A stretch of DNA of 41,373 bases, taken from the IMG/VR virus record IMGVR_UViG_3300028563_000037, positions 1 through 41,373 of that record; one strand, written 5' to 3'. Of this stretch, positions 29,498 through 37,858 are shown piece after piece. Under the pieces are notes generated by a model, which was not told the origin of the DNA, did not search any database, and was given only the letters and a program-made list of their open reading frames with translations. The first letter of the stretch is position 1, and each line of letters starts with the position of its first letter. This stretch comes from a virus. A program made the position numbers and the translations under genes.

Positions 29498-32400
29498 GCT
29501 CGATCATTCCTCTTGTTCCAATTTGCCCCACCCGGCCGATTGGCGCGGTCGATTTCACGGCGGACCACTGCGCTGATGCTTTCGGCGAGCCGATCGCCAA
29601 TTTCGCTTTGACCCGCTCCCTTTCGGTCAGCGCCACCGTCCTGCGTGACATTGACCTGGATGGAGATGTTCGGCGCCGCCCCCAAGCCGCCTGCCGCCGG
29701 CGCACCCTGCGCCACCATCGGGCTGACATGCCCCGACTGGGAACCCATCAGCAGGAACGACTTATCCCCGATGCGTGCCACCTCCGGCATGCCGCGCTCG
29801 TTGACCTCGTACATCTGACGCGCAGCCACAGGCCCGCCAATCGCGCGGCGGCCGACCGCGCCCCATGCGCCCGACATGCCGTCGACATTGCCGGTCATCG
29901 AGCCGCCCGCTGAGGCACCCGCCCCGGCGGTAATGCCACCGGCCAACGAGCCAACAATGCTGCCGATGGCCCCGACGATGGCCTGCCGGGCAGCGATCCG
30001 CGCCAGGTCCGCCAAGATCGACGTGGCGAGGTCTTTGAAGCTTGCCTTGCCCGTGGTCACAAACCGGGTCAACGCGTCCTCCATGCCCCGGAAGGCGCCC
30101 GAGAAAACCCCTTGAGCCTGCTGCGCCACATTGGCGGCCGATTCGGCGTAGTCGGAGAACGCTTCGCGCGCGCCGTTACGCCAGTTGCTGTTCAGCTTGT
30201 CGACCTTGTCGTAGTAGTCCTGCTGGTCGGCCAGCGCGGCCTGTAGCGAATCGCGGATCTTGCCTTGCTCTTCCCGGAACCGGTCCGAGCCAAGCTGATC
30301 CTTCGGCGTAGCCTTGGCAAGCTGGTCTTGATAGCGCTTGAACTCCAGGCGAATCGAGTTTTCGGCCTCAACGCGCTGGCGCGCAACCTGGCCAAGGCCT
30401 GCCGATCCGAGTTGCCGGTCGTACTGCTCCTGCCGCGACTCAGCCGACGACGCGATAGCCTGCTGGATCTGCGCCGCCCGCTCGTCCATCTTGAGCATGG
30501 CCTGCTTGGCGGCCAGTTCCTTGGCTATCCCCTCGTTCTTCGTCAATTGGGCGCGGATAGCGTCCTGATTCGCAAGCAGGCTCTTCTGGTCCGCCGTCAG
30601 GATCTTCTTGTCCTTCAGGTCGGCAATTTCTTGCTCGAATTCGGCGCGGGCCTTGCCAACATCCGTTAGCTTCTTTTCCCCGGCCAGCTGCGCGGCTAGG
30701 GAAGCTTCCTGCTGGCGAAGATCAGTCAGTCGGCGCGTTACGCCGTCATCTCTGTAGGCGGCTCCCTTTTGGTCCTTGTATTTCTCATTGACCTTGGCGA
30801 TGCGCTTCTGGAGAGCTTCTTCACTTTCGCCCAACTCTTTCGAAGCTGCTGTGACTTGGGCTACTTCTTGGTCACGGATCTCCTTTCTTGACCGTGTTTC
30901 CCTGTCAATCTGATTTAGCAGCGCTTGCGCTCGAACCTTCCTGTCCTGCCCAGCCTGTGTCTCTGCTCGATCGAGTTCGGCGCCCGCGTTCAGTTGCGTG
31001 GCGGACGCTTCATTGACGAAGCGCCCGAGCTGAGACCGGTAGAAATACCACTCCGAGGAGCCACGGCTAGCCTTTTCTAATGCATCGCTGTAATAGTCGA
31101 TATCCTTCTGGATGTCGCCAATCGAGCGGTCGCTGCCGAGGTTTGCCATTGCTGACCAAGCGCTCTTTGCCTTGGTCTGCAAGTCATCCCACATTTTCTG
31201 CAGGGGACTCATCTGGACGATGATCCTATCCGCTGCATTCTTCACTGCGTCAGCGTAAGTCGCCTGGGCCAAAGCTGCGGCCTGCTGTGTGCGCCCTTGC
31301 TGCTCCAACGCGGCTACTTGCTGGTATATCGCGACGGAAAGGAAGTGATATTGCTCATTCAACTTGAGCAACGTGGCGGTCGGCGCATCGGCCAATCTTC
31401 CAAAATCGGAAGCTAAGTCGTCTACGCTGCGTGCACCCGTTTTGGCCATAACGGCAGTTGCAGTGGCTACCCGCTCAAGCTCGGCGCCGGCAACCTTGCC
31501 TGTATTAACAAGCTGTGCAACCACCTCGGCGGCCTTGCCTTGGCTGACCCCGACACCCGCGATCTCGCGCGACATATCCTTTAGCTGACCGGCCGTCTTA
31601 CCAACAGCATTGCCAGTTAAGGCCAGTGCAGTTTCGAATGCGCGGGACTGGCTGCCCCCCTGATACATGGCCGTGCCCATCAGCGCCAAAGCCGCGCCGA
31701 CACCGCCCACCGCCAGCGAGAACGGCGTCACCATCCCCAGCAGCGACCGGAACATAGGCCCGATGCCGCCGAAGCTGTCCTTCATCTGCCCGCCCTGCTG
31801 GATCATGATCAGGAACGGGTTCTGGCCGCCCGCCAGCTGGGTAACGATGTCGGTCATCTGAGCCGGCACCATGCGCAGGGCCGCGGCGGTCTGCCGAGCC
31901 GAAACGCCTGTGCCGTCCAGATTTTTGTTGACCTGGGCAAGCCGAGCGATGAGCGGGGCTGCACGGTCACCGACGCCAAGCTGGGCGGCGCGGTACTCCA
32001 GCAACTGCCGGGCCGTCATGCCAGCGGTTTCCGCCTGCTCACGCAAGCCGGCGATGAACCGATCACCCTGGGCCGCTGCCTGGGCGCTGGAACGCGCCAA
32101 AGCCGCTTCTGAGGCGTCCAGGCGCTTCACGGCGGCGCCGTACTGGTCCGCCGTGATTCGGCCTTGGTTCCAAAGGGAAACCAGCTTGTCGGTCTGCGCC
32201 TGGATCGCCGATTGCGAGCCGGCCCCACGTTCGATGGCCGCCAACGCGGCGTTGACCTCGTTGATATCGCGCGTCAGTTCCTGGAAACCGCGATTCTGAC
32301 CCGCCAGGACGCCCGCACCTTGCCCCCGCGCACTTCCCGACGAGGCGGCCGACAGTTCCCGTTCCGCGATGGCCGCGGCTCGGGCTTGTTCGACCTGGCG

Positions 32401-32877
32401 CTGCAAGGCGGCAGCGCGCTCCACGGCCGCCTGGCCGATGTCCCGATACCGGGCGGCAGTCTGCGCCTCCGACTGCGCCGCCTGGGCGCCAGTGGCCGCT
32501 ACGGTCCGCTGGCCGGCACTCAGGCCGCCCATTGCCGCTTCCGCCTCGCGGATCTTGGCCACCAGTGGTTCGTACACATCGCGCGGCAATCCCGCAGCCT
32601 GCGCACGATACTCGGCGACCTCGGAGCGAGAGCGGCCCAGAGTGTTCGCCAAACGCTCCAGCGACTGCCGAGCGCGCTGCTGCGACGAACTCAGTTTCTG
32701 GGCGGCGCCCTCGGCCGCCGTTCCGATTCCCTGGAGGCTGCCCGAAGCCTTGACGGCGGCAGCAGCGGCGACAGAGGCCATGCCGTTGACCTCGCGGCCA
32801 ACCTCTTGCACGGCAGTCTTGACTCCACTGTTGTCTGCGCCGAATTCCAGTGTGGCTTTGCCTACAACGTCTGACAT
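29494..32877 (-). CDS. H: Tape measure protein, 1127 aa
   Basis: This is a long, Ala/Gln/Glu-rich, mainly coiled-coil protein. The N terminus (GKATLEFGADNSGVKTAVQEV) and a hydrophobic span near residues 365-405 (FSLAVGGVGAALALMGTAMY) are followed by long coiled coils. A lambda H C-terminal domain completes it (FSGAFRGMEDALTRFVTTGKASF). It sets tail length and helps pass DNA through the host envelope. It follows the G/GT genes by one base. Confidence 0.95.
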   Translation of the reverse strand: MSDVVGKATLEFGADNSGVKTAVQEVGREVNGMASVAAAAAVKASGSLQGIGTAAEGAAQKLSSSQQRARQSLERLANTLGRSRSEVAEYRAQAAGLPRDVYEPLVAKIREAEAAMGGLSAGQRTVAATGAQAAQSEAQTAARYRDIGQAAVERAAALQRQVEQARAAAIAERELSAASSGSARGQGAGVLAGQNRGFQELTRDINEVNAALAAIERGAGSQSAIQAQTDKLVSLWNQGRITADQYGAAVKRLDASEAALARSSAQAAAQGDRFIAGLREQAETAGMTARQLLEYRAAQLGVGDRAAPLIARLAQVNKNLDGTGVSARQTAAALRMVPAQMTDIVTQLAGGQNPFLIMIQQGGQMKDSFGGIGPMFRSLLGMVTPFSLAVGGVGAALALMGTAMYQGGSQSRAFETALALTGNAVGKTAGQLKDMSREIAGVGVSQGKAAEVVAQLVNTGKVAGAELERVATATAVMAKTGARSVDDLASDFGRLADAPTATLLKLNEQYHFLSVAIYQQVAALEQQGRTQQAAALAQATYADAVKNAADRIIVQMSPLQKMWDDLQTKAKSAWSAMANLGSDRSIGDIQKDIDYYSDALEKASRGSSEWYFYRSQLGRFVNEASATQLNAGAELDRAETQAGQDRKVRAQALLNQIDRETRSRKEIRDQEVAQVTAASKELGESEEALQKRIAKVNEKYKDQKGAAYRDDGVTRRLTDLRQQEASLAAQLAGEKKLTDVGKARAEFEQEIADLKDKKILTADQKSLLANQDAIRAQLTKNEGIAKELAAKQAMLKMDERAAQIQQAIASSAESRQEQYDRQLGSAGLGQVARQRVEAENSIRLEFKRYQDQLAKATPKDQLGSDRFREEQGKIRDSLQAALADQQDYYDKVDKLNSNWRNGAREAFSDYAESAANVAQQAQGVFSGAFRGMEDALTRFVTTGKASFKDLATSILADLARIAARQAIVGAIGSIVGSLAGGITAGAGASAGGSMTGNVDGMSGAWGAVGRRAIGGPVAARQMYEVNERGMPEVARIGDKSFLLMGSQSGHVSPMVAQGAPAAGGLGAAPNISIQVNVTQDGGADRKGAGQSEIGDRLAESISAVVRREIDRANRPGGANWNKRNDRA

Positions 32878-32878
32878 G

Positions 32879-33189
32879 TCAATCCTTGTGCATTTCTTCC
32901 AGGGCGGCTCGCTCCATCACGCGCACCGATTCCCACACCCCAGACCATTCGGCCCGTTTGACGCCCGAGAGGCGGAGCACGGTCGGTAGCGCGCCGTAGT
33001 CCAGACCCGTGGCGCCGCCAACGCCCACGCGCCACTGCGTGTCCATGGCGCAAAAAACCTCGAATGCAAGGCGGTTTTCAGGCAGCAGCGCCACCAGCGG
33101 CGGGGCTATGTCCTGGGCCGTCAACCCCAGCCAGGTGTATTCATCGGCGGGCGGCGGCCGCCAGTACCGCCGCCGGGCCGCCGCGATCA
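32879..33189 (-). CDS. T: T part of the G-T tail assembly chaperone, reached by -1 frameshift
   Basis: The DUF1799-type segment (ENRLAFEVFCAMDTQWRVGVGGATGLDYG) has no start of its own at this point. It is in the -1 frame of G. A shift at 33190-33196 joins G residues 1-112 to about 103 residues here, giving a GT protein of about 215. In lambda GT holds the tape measure and recruits tube protein by its T domain. A reading frame upstream of the shift in this frame is only the shadow of G. Confidence 0.85.
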
Positions 33190-33525
33190 GTTTCCCCGTC
33201 GCGTCTCCGTCAGTTCCGCCAGGAACTTGTCCACGATGGCGGTCACGGCCGGCGCGTGGTAGTTGTTGACCAGCTTCGCCAGCGCCTCGACCGAGAACTC
33301 GGCGCTTACGCCTTCCCAGCCTTCCACGATGCCGGCCAGCCACTCGGCATCGTTTTTCGCCTCCTTGGAGCCGGTGAGCCAGGCATTCAGCTGCTCGCCG
33401 GTCAAGTGGCGAAAGACCAGGCGCAGCGGCGCCGAGTCCTTGCCAGGGCGGGGAATGTCCACAACGGCCGCGAACGTCGTCGGCGCATCCAGGGAGAAAA
33501 CTTGCTCTTCGGTCTTTTTCGACAT
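33187..33525 (-). CDS. G: Tail assembly chaperone, lambda G type, 112 aa
   Basis: The acidic/hydrophobic chaperone has LRLVFRHLTGEQLNAWL and helical repeats. It coats the tape measure during tail assembly and is absent from the virion. The ATG at 33525 follows the tail tube gene by nine bases. The last codons hold a slippery heptamer. Confidence 0.9.
   Translation of the reverse strand: MSKKTEEQVFSLDAPTTFAAVVDIPRPGKDSAPLRLVFRHLTGEQLNAWLTGSKEAKNDAEWLAGIVEGWEGVSAEFSVEALAKLVNNYHAPAVTAIVDKFLAELTETRRGN
33190..33196 (-). promoter_or_regulatory. -1 programmed frameshift site, G GGA AAC
   Basis: In the G frame the end reads CGG GGA AAC TGA. The heptamer fits the X XXY YYZ rule, one base from GGGAAAG used in lambda. 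A -1 slip passes the stop and enters the T frame (CTG ATC GCG). Confidence 0.88.
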
Positions 33526-33534
33526 GGCTGGTCC

Positions 33535-34185
33535 TTACGCTGCGTAGCGGGTCGGGGCGCCGGTCAGCGACAGGGTGACCTGCAGCGTCATGGCTTCGTT
33601 CTTGGTGGTGGTGGGCATCTCGCTGAACGAGACGTAGGCGCGGAAGTAGATGACCGAGCCATTGGGCAGCTGGAAGCGGATCGCCCGCGGCTGGCGGTCG
33701 TCGTTGGCGGCCTTCAGCACCGGGTAGTGCGGCAGGGTGTCGTCATCGGCGATCGTCAGGGTGATCGACCGCGCGCTACGCGTGGTCGGGATCTGGCGTT
33801 CGTCGCCGGTGTCTTCCAGGAAGGAATAGTTGTAGAACTGCTGTTCGCCGCCCTGGCTGGCCGATTCCATGACCTGCGAGATCTGCGTCCAGTCTTGGAT
33901 TCGGCGCACGCTGCCACCGCCCGTGCCGGCGGGATAGCGCTTGGTGTCCGTCGTATCGATGCCTTCCAGCTTCAGGCTGTCGGTGGTCACGGCGTCCGCG
34001 CGAGCGATACGGCCATCGAGCGCCGTCCAGCCGGACGCCATTTCCACGATATCGCCGTCGGCTGCGCCATGGGCGGCCGCCGTCACGACGGGCGGCGCTG
34101 CATTCGTCACCGCAGTCGCCACAGCGACCGCGGCATAGGTCTTCGCAACCGAGAAGATTGCGCCGTTGGGAAGTTTCACGCCCAT
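33535..34185 (-). CDS. V: Major tail tube protein, lambda V type, 216 aa
   Basis: This beta-rich tube protein has ARSITLTIADDDTLPHYPVL and a C-terminal FRAYVSFSEMPTTTKNEAMTLQVTLSLTG. It has a perfect GGAGG site six bases upstream, fitting high expression, and lies just after a terminator. It polymerises round the tape measure. Confidence 0.9.
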   Translation of the reverse strand: MGVKLPNGAIFSVAKTYAAVAVATAVTNAAPPVVTAAAHGAADGDIVEMASGWTALDGRIARADAVTTDSLKLEGIDTTDTKRYPAGTGGGSVRRIQDWTQISQVMESASQGGEQQFYNYSFLEDTGDERQIPTTRSARSITLTIADDDTLPHYPVLKAANDDRQPRAIRFQLPNGSVIYFRAYVSFSEMPTTTKNEAMTLQVTLSLTGAPTRYAA

Positions 34186-34199
34186 GTCGGGCCTCCATG

Positions 34200-34222
34200 A
34201 AAAAAGCCGCCCGAAGGCGGCT
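34200..34222 (-). terminator. Terminator between connector genes and the tail tube gene
   Basis: AGCCGCC-TTCG-GGCGGCT with six T's on the minus strand ends just 15 bases before the tube gene's start. Readthrough or processing here would set tube mRNA apart from head mRNA. On the plus strand it also ends in TTTTT. Confidence 0.85.
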
Positions 34223-34242
34223 GAGTTTTTGCCCGGGATGGG

Positions 34243-34593
34243 CTAATCCTTGAACCAGACAGAGAAAGTCTGCTTTCTGGCGTACAGCTTGGTGTCGGGT
34301 TCGTGATCCGACAGCGCGCCGCCTTCGGTTGTGGCGCGCAGCACTGGGCTGAGCCGCAACGCATCCTCGGCCTGGCGGATGATTCGAGCCGCATCCTGGT
34401 CCAGCTGCGCCCATACGTCGATCTGTAGGCGCCCATTGCGCAGGTCGGGAACGCCCTCTAGAAAATTGAGCGCCTTCCCACCCACCCAGTGATAGGTGAT
34501 GCGCGGCTGGCCGGCTTTTTCCGGCGCCACGCCGGGATACACCCTTCCCGCCACAAGAGGGCCAAGGACCGATCGAAGGTCATCTTCCACCAT
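34243..34593 (-). CDS. Tail completion/terminator protein (DUF3168-like), 116 aa
   Basis: The opening MVEDDLRSVLGPLVAGRVYPGVAPE and the block LQIDVWAQLDQDAARIIRQAEDAL fit the lambda U/DUF3168 group that caps the tail tube. The ATG at 34593 has GGAG; a frame upstream to 34620 has no better site. It lies between the gp10-like protein and the tube protein, as expected. Confidence 0.82.
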   Translation of the reverse strand: MVEDDLRSVLGPLVAGRVYPGVAPEKAGQPRITYHWVGGKALNFLEGVPDLRNGRLQIDVWAQLDQDAARIIRQAEDALRLSPVLRATTEGGALSDHEPDTKLYARKQTFSVWFKD

Positions 34594-35014
34594 GCGAATG
34601 CTCCACAACGATTTCAGCAATCAGTGCGCGAGCGCGCTCTCGGGATGCTTCCAGCGCCTTCTCGTAGAAGTCGAACGCCGGCCGGATAAAGGACTTGGGG
34701 CCGTGGCGACTGTTGCCATACTCCATCCAGTGGCCGTGGGGCGCCTTGGTGTGATTCCAGCTAATCTGGTAAATCTTGGAGTCGTCGGTCGATCGGTCTT
34801 CGGAGAACACGCGGTAAATCGCCGCGCGCAGCTGGCCCGGCTTAATGCCGCTCTTAGGCGGCCCGGTGTACTCCGGCGCAAGCTCGCGCGCCCGTTCGTA
34901 GAAGACCAAGGCGCCAGCGTGGGCGGTCGGCCGCACCACACGCTGCTCGACGGCCTCAACGAACCGAGTCAACCCCTCTACCGGGTCGCCGTCCATCTCG
35001 AAAGTGAGTTTCAA
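34580..35014 (-). CDS. HK97 gp10-like head-tail/minor tail protein, 144 aa
   Basis: FVEAVEQRVVRPTAHAGALVFYERARELAPEYTGP and the GHWMEYGN...FIRPAFDFYEKA blocks mark the HK97 gp10 family. It acts in the neck, between connector and tail completion protein. It overlaps its neighbours by 14 and four bases. Confidence 0.88.
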   Translation of the reverse strand: MKLTFEMDGDPVEGLTRFVEAVEQRVVRPTAHAGALVFYERARELAPEYTGPPKSGIKPGQLRAAIYRVFSEDRSTDDSKIYQISWNHTKAPHGHWMEYGNSRHGPKSFIRPAFDFYEKALEASRERARALIAEIVVEHSHGGR

Positions 35015-35343
35015 GGCGTCTCTCCCGGAATGGACTGGCAGACCAAGTCAACGTGCTCGCGGCCGGCCAGGTCCGGCAACACCGCTTTGATGTCGTACAC
35101 CGCCCCCGATACCGCCACACGCATGTCCGACTGGATATCGTCGCGGAAGCGGATACGCATACTGGCTCGAACCAGCGATACGTCGGTATCTGCTTTGATT
35201 GTCCCCAAACCGCTTGGAAACTTCACGTCCGCCCAGACCTTGGCATGCTCGACCCACTGGCCCACGACTTGGCCGCCGCCGGCCTGCACTTCTTCCAGAC
35301 GCAGAATGGATATCAGGGTGTTGAGTTTTCCTGCTCTCAGCAT
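35011..35343 (-). CDS. Head-tail adaptor, SPP1 gp16-like, 110 aa
   Basis: The N-terminal LRAGKLNTLISILRLEE, the middle VWADVKFPSG and MRIRFRDDI belong to the phage head-tail joining family. It forms the stopper ring below the connector. ATGA overlap with the next gene. Confidence 0.88.
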   Translation of the reverse strand: MLRAGKLNTLISILRLEEVQAGGGQVVGQWVEHAKVWADVKFPSGLGTIKADTDVSLVRASMRIRFRDDIQSDMRVAVSGAVYDIKAVLPDLAGREHVDLVCQSIPGETP

Positions 35344-35352
35344 GGCATCCCC

Positions 35353-35655
35353 TTAGAATTGCTTTCGATACCAGAGCAGGCGGTCGACGCCCAGTTGCAC
35401 AGCAGCGGATGCCGCACCGATGACAACGCCTTCGCGGTTGCTGTACCAGTGGCCCACCAGCAGCAGAATGGCCTGCTCCACGTCCTTGGTCATCGCCATT
35501 TCACCCGGCCCGGCCGGCTCGCCCGACACGATCTTCCGGTCGCAATGCTGCTCGACGTGTGCCGTGGCGCTGTCGATGTAGCCCTGGATCAGCGCGTCTT
35601 CAGCGACAAAGGCCGGGTCGATGCGCAGATGGGCCTTCACCCGGCCGATGTCCAT
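35353..35655 (-). CDS. Head-tail connector, HK97 gp6-like, 100 aa
   Basis: VKAHLRIDPAFVAEDALIQGYIDSATAHVEQHC and ILLLVGHWYSNRE are typical of this all-helical family, which forms the ring under the portal. It starts at the last base of the preceding stop codon. Confidence 0.9.
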   Translation of the reverse strand: MDIGRVKAHLRIDPAFVAEDALIQGYIDSATAHVEQHCDRKIVSGEPAGPGEMAMTKDVEQAILLLVGHWYSNREGVVIGAASAAVQLGVDRLLWYRKQF

Positions 35656-35948
35656 TACTGCGCCCCCGCGCCGTCCAGCAGCGCCGCCAGTTGCTCTTTG
35701 GTCGCGCCTTCGGGAATGGCGATGTTCTTCTCGGTCAGCGCCTTCTTCAGCTGCGCCGGCGACATGCCGTCAGACGCCCGTGGCGAAACCTTGGCATCGT
35801 CCAGCGCTTCGACCAGGCCCTTGCCCACCAGCGCGTGGCCATACTCGGGGTCGGCATCGTCGAAAGTATCACCGGCACGAACGCGCCCATCACCCTTGCC
35901 CAGCTTCTTGGCATCGCCACGGAAGCCCCACAGTGCTTTGATCTTCAT
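35655..35948 (-). CDS. Head-associated protein with HeH/LEM-like C terminus, 97 aa
   Basis: Residues 1-50 are a small beta-rich part (FRGDAKKLGKGDGRVRAGDTFDD). Residues 62-94 (MSPAQLKKALTEKNIAIPEGATKEQLAALLDG) form a helix-extended loop-helix like HeH/LEM, a nucleic-acid or protein-binding fold. It lies between capsid and connector genes, where small head decoration or completion proteins are found. The role is unproven. Confidence 0.7.
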   Translation of the reverse strand: MKIKALWGFRGDAKKLGKGDGRVRAGDTFDDADPEYGHALVGKGLVEALDDAKVSPRASDGMSPAQLKKALTEKNIAIPEGATKEQLAALLDGAGAQ

Positions 35949-35965
35949 GATTTCTCCTGAGGTAT

Positions 35966-35992
35966 GGCGGGGTGCAAACCTCGCACCCCGCC
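35966..35992. other. Perfect 10-bp hairpin after the capsid gene
   Basis: GGCGGGGTGC (35966-35975) pairs with GCACCCCGCC (35983-35992) over a 7-nt loop in the gap after the capsid stop. It lacks a T run, so it may protect the 3' end of capsid mRNA or guide processing. Confidence 0.6.
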
Positions 35993-36005
35993 GGCTGCCG
36001 CCTGC

Positions 36006-37208
36006 TTAGACCTTGAAACGGCCCTTGACGAACGCGTAGTTGCGGCGCACGGCCAGGCCCAGGCGCTCTTCGACCAGCAGCGCGCGCTGGTTCTTGATGA
36101 AGTCGTCGTTGATCATGCCGACCTTGAAAAGGAACGACATTCGGTCGTAGATGGTGGCGCCACGTTGGAAGTTGCCGACCAGGAACTCGCCGCCCGTGTC
36201 AGTGCCGTTCCCTTCGTCCATGCTGTCCGACGTGATGACCGGACGGCCCCACAGGATGGGAGTGACGAAGCCCTGCAGGTTGGCGAACAGGTAGCGATTC
36301 TGCGCATCCTTCTGCAGTTCGATATCCATCCAGTCCAGTTCGCTCATGACCGTCGCGTCGGCCGCCAGCTTGGCCTGCTTGCGCACCTGGTAGATGGCCC
36401 GGCGCACCGTGTCGATGGACGTGTCGCCAGCCTTGGACAGCGAAGCCGTGAACGCGGTGGCCTGGGTCATGATGCCGGGCAGGTTATTGCCCGTGCCGTC
36501 GCCCTTGAGAAGCTGCTCTTCTTCTTCCAGCTTCAGGTCGTAGCGCAGCAGCTGTTGCAGATAGCCGAACAGCTGCGGCACGTCGTCCAGGGCTTCGTCG
36601 GACACGGGGATCCAGACAGCGATTTTCTTCACCAGGTCCGTCTTGGATTCGAAGGTGACGTTGCTTTGCGGCTTGGTGCCGCCTTCGGCCACCGGCGCCG
36701 CACCGCGGGTGTGCAGCAGTTCCTTGTAGTAAGTGAAGCTCGAGGTGGTAACAGGCACCGAGGGGATCAGGTCGCGGATGCGCAGTTCCTGGCGCGGAGC
36801 AGCCTGGATCGTCGGATCGAACTGGGGGATGACCAGGCCGGCGCTGGTGACCTTGGTTTCCTGCATGGCGGCCATGTCGCCCTTGGAAACCTCGATCTCG
36901 GCGGCGGCCTTGCCATTTTCGCGCAGGGCTTTGTATTCGCCGTGGTCCCTCACGAAGTCGATGAAGCCCTTCTTCTCGGGCTGGCGGCCGCGCAATTGCA
37001 CGCCCTTTTCTTCCATTTCCAGAACCTTGTCGACGATCTTTTGCAGTTCGCCCTTCTGGTTCTCAATGGCGGCTTTCATTTCGGCCGTGACGGATTCCCC
37101 CTTCTGGATCGATTCCGACGCCTTGTCGTACTTCTGTTGCAGGCCGGCAAAGCCGTCCTTCAGCTGCTTTTCCAGCGAATCACGCAGTTCTTTCACATCG
37201 GTGGTCAT
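36006..37208 (-). CDS. Major capsid protein, HK97 fold, 400 aa
   Basis: Residues 1-95 form a coiled-coil delta domain (LRDSLEKQLKDGFAGLQQKYD), which acts as scaffold and is removed by the protease. The remainder is the HK97-fold shell protein (GLVIPQFDPTIQAAPRQELRIRDLI...YVTPILWGRPV-like FVTPILWGRPVITSD). The C terminus is RRNYAFVKGRFKV. It is ATGA-coupled to the protease gene. Confidence 0.94.
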   Translation of the reverse strand: MTTDVKELRDSLEKQLKDGFAGLQQKYDKASESIQKGESVTAEMKAAIENQKGELQKIVDKVLEMEEKGVQLRGRQPEKKGFIDFVRDHGEYKALRENGKAAAEIEVSKGDMAAMQETKVTSAGLVIPQFDPTIQAAPRQELRIRDLIPSVPVTTSSFTYYKELLHTRGAAPVAEGGTKPQSNVTFESKTDLVKKIAVWIPVSDEALDDVPQLFGYLQQLLRYDLKLEEEEQLLKGDGTGNNLPGIMTQATAFTASLSKAGDTSIDTVRRAIYQVRKQAKLAADATVMSELDWMDIELQKDAQNRYLFANLQGFVTPILWGRPVITSDSMDEGNGTDTGGEFLVGNFQRGATIYDRMSFLFKVGMINDDFIKNQRALLVEERLGLAVRRNYAFVKGRFKV

Positions 37209-37858
37209 TTCGACGCTCCAAATAAGTATTGAAAAGATTGAGAGAGATTTTTCAGCTCGTCCACGATCACCGTGTCCGCCGGTCCACCGTCTCGGTGGAT
37301 AGCGGGAAAGCCGAGAGAGGCGACCGCAGCCGCCTCCTTTTGGGATAGGCCCATGCGATCGCGCAGGGCGGTTTCAAACAGCCGGATATCCGATTTCACG
37401 CTGGTAATCTGGGCTTCCGGATTCATGCCGAACGGCACCAGGGAGGCTTCCCACAGTTCGGCTTCCTTGATCACCCTGACCGTGCGGCCGGAGCGCTCTT
37501 CGTATGCAGCGGTAATGGTGTTGAAGCCAATCGACATGGAGTCGAGCGGCCCGCCATCGCGCATCAGTTCGTAGGCGTCCTTGGCATAGCTGACATTTAG
37601 ATTCACCTGCCCTTTCAGGTGCAGGCCGTGCGAATCCTGGGTATACGCCGCAGTGCCGATGAGCTTGCGCAGGTCATGAAAAAGGGCCAGCTTGAGCTGG
37701 CCCGATCGGGTGGTCCTCACTTTGACGAAGGCCCCAGGAAGAATGATGTCGTCGCCCAGGTCCACGTTGTTAAAGACAGAGGCATATCCCTCGAAATTGC
37801 CCTTGTCATCCACCGCTTTGACTTCGAACGGGCATTCAACTTTGCTGAGCATTTGCAC
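37205..37858 (-). CDS. Prohead protease, HK97 U35 family, 217 aa
   Basis: FEGYASVFNNVDLGDDIILPGAF, H61 (ALFHDL) and the Ser of LDSMSIGF (about 107-109) give the herpes-like serine protease set. It trims the capsid delta domain during maturation. The start lies 23 bases inside the portal gene; M3 at 37852 is an alternative. Confidence 0.93.
   Translation of the reverse strand: MQMLSKVECPFEVKAVDDKGNFEGYASVFNNVDLGDDIILPGAFVKVRTTRSGQLKLALFHDLRKLIGTAAYTQDSHGLHLKGQVNLNVSYAKDAYELMRDGGPLDSMSIGFNTITAAYEERSGRTVRVIKEAELWEASLVPFGMNPEAQITSVKSDIRLFETALRDRMGLSQKEAAAVASLGFPAIHRDGGPADTVIVDELKNLSQSFQYLFGASK

Noticed and set aside
33187-33343. Independent N-terminal part of the T gene starting at 33343
   Set aside because: The frame upstream of the slippery site is an Arg/Gly-rich shadow of G, while a fitting -1 heptamer joins G to T.
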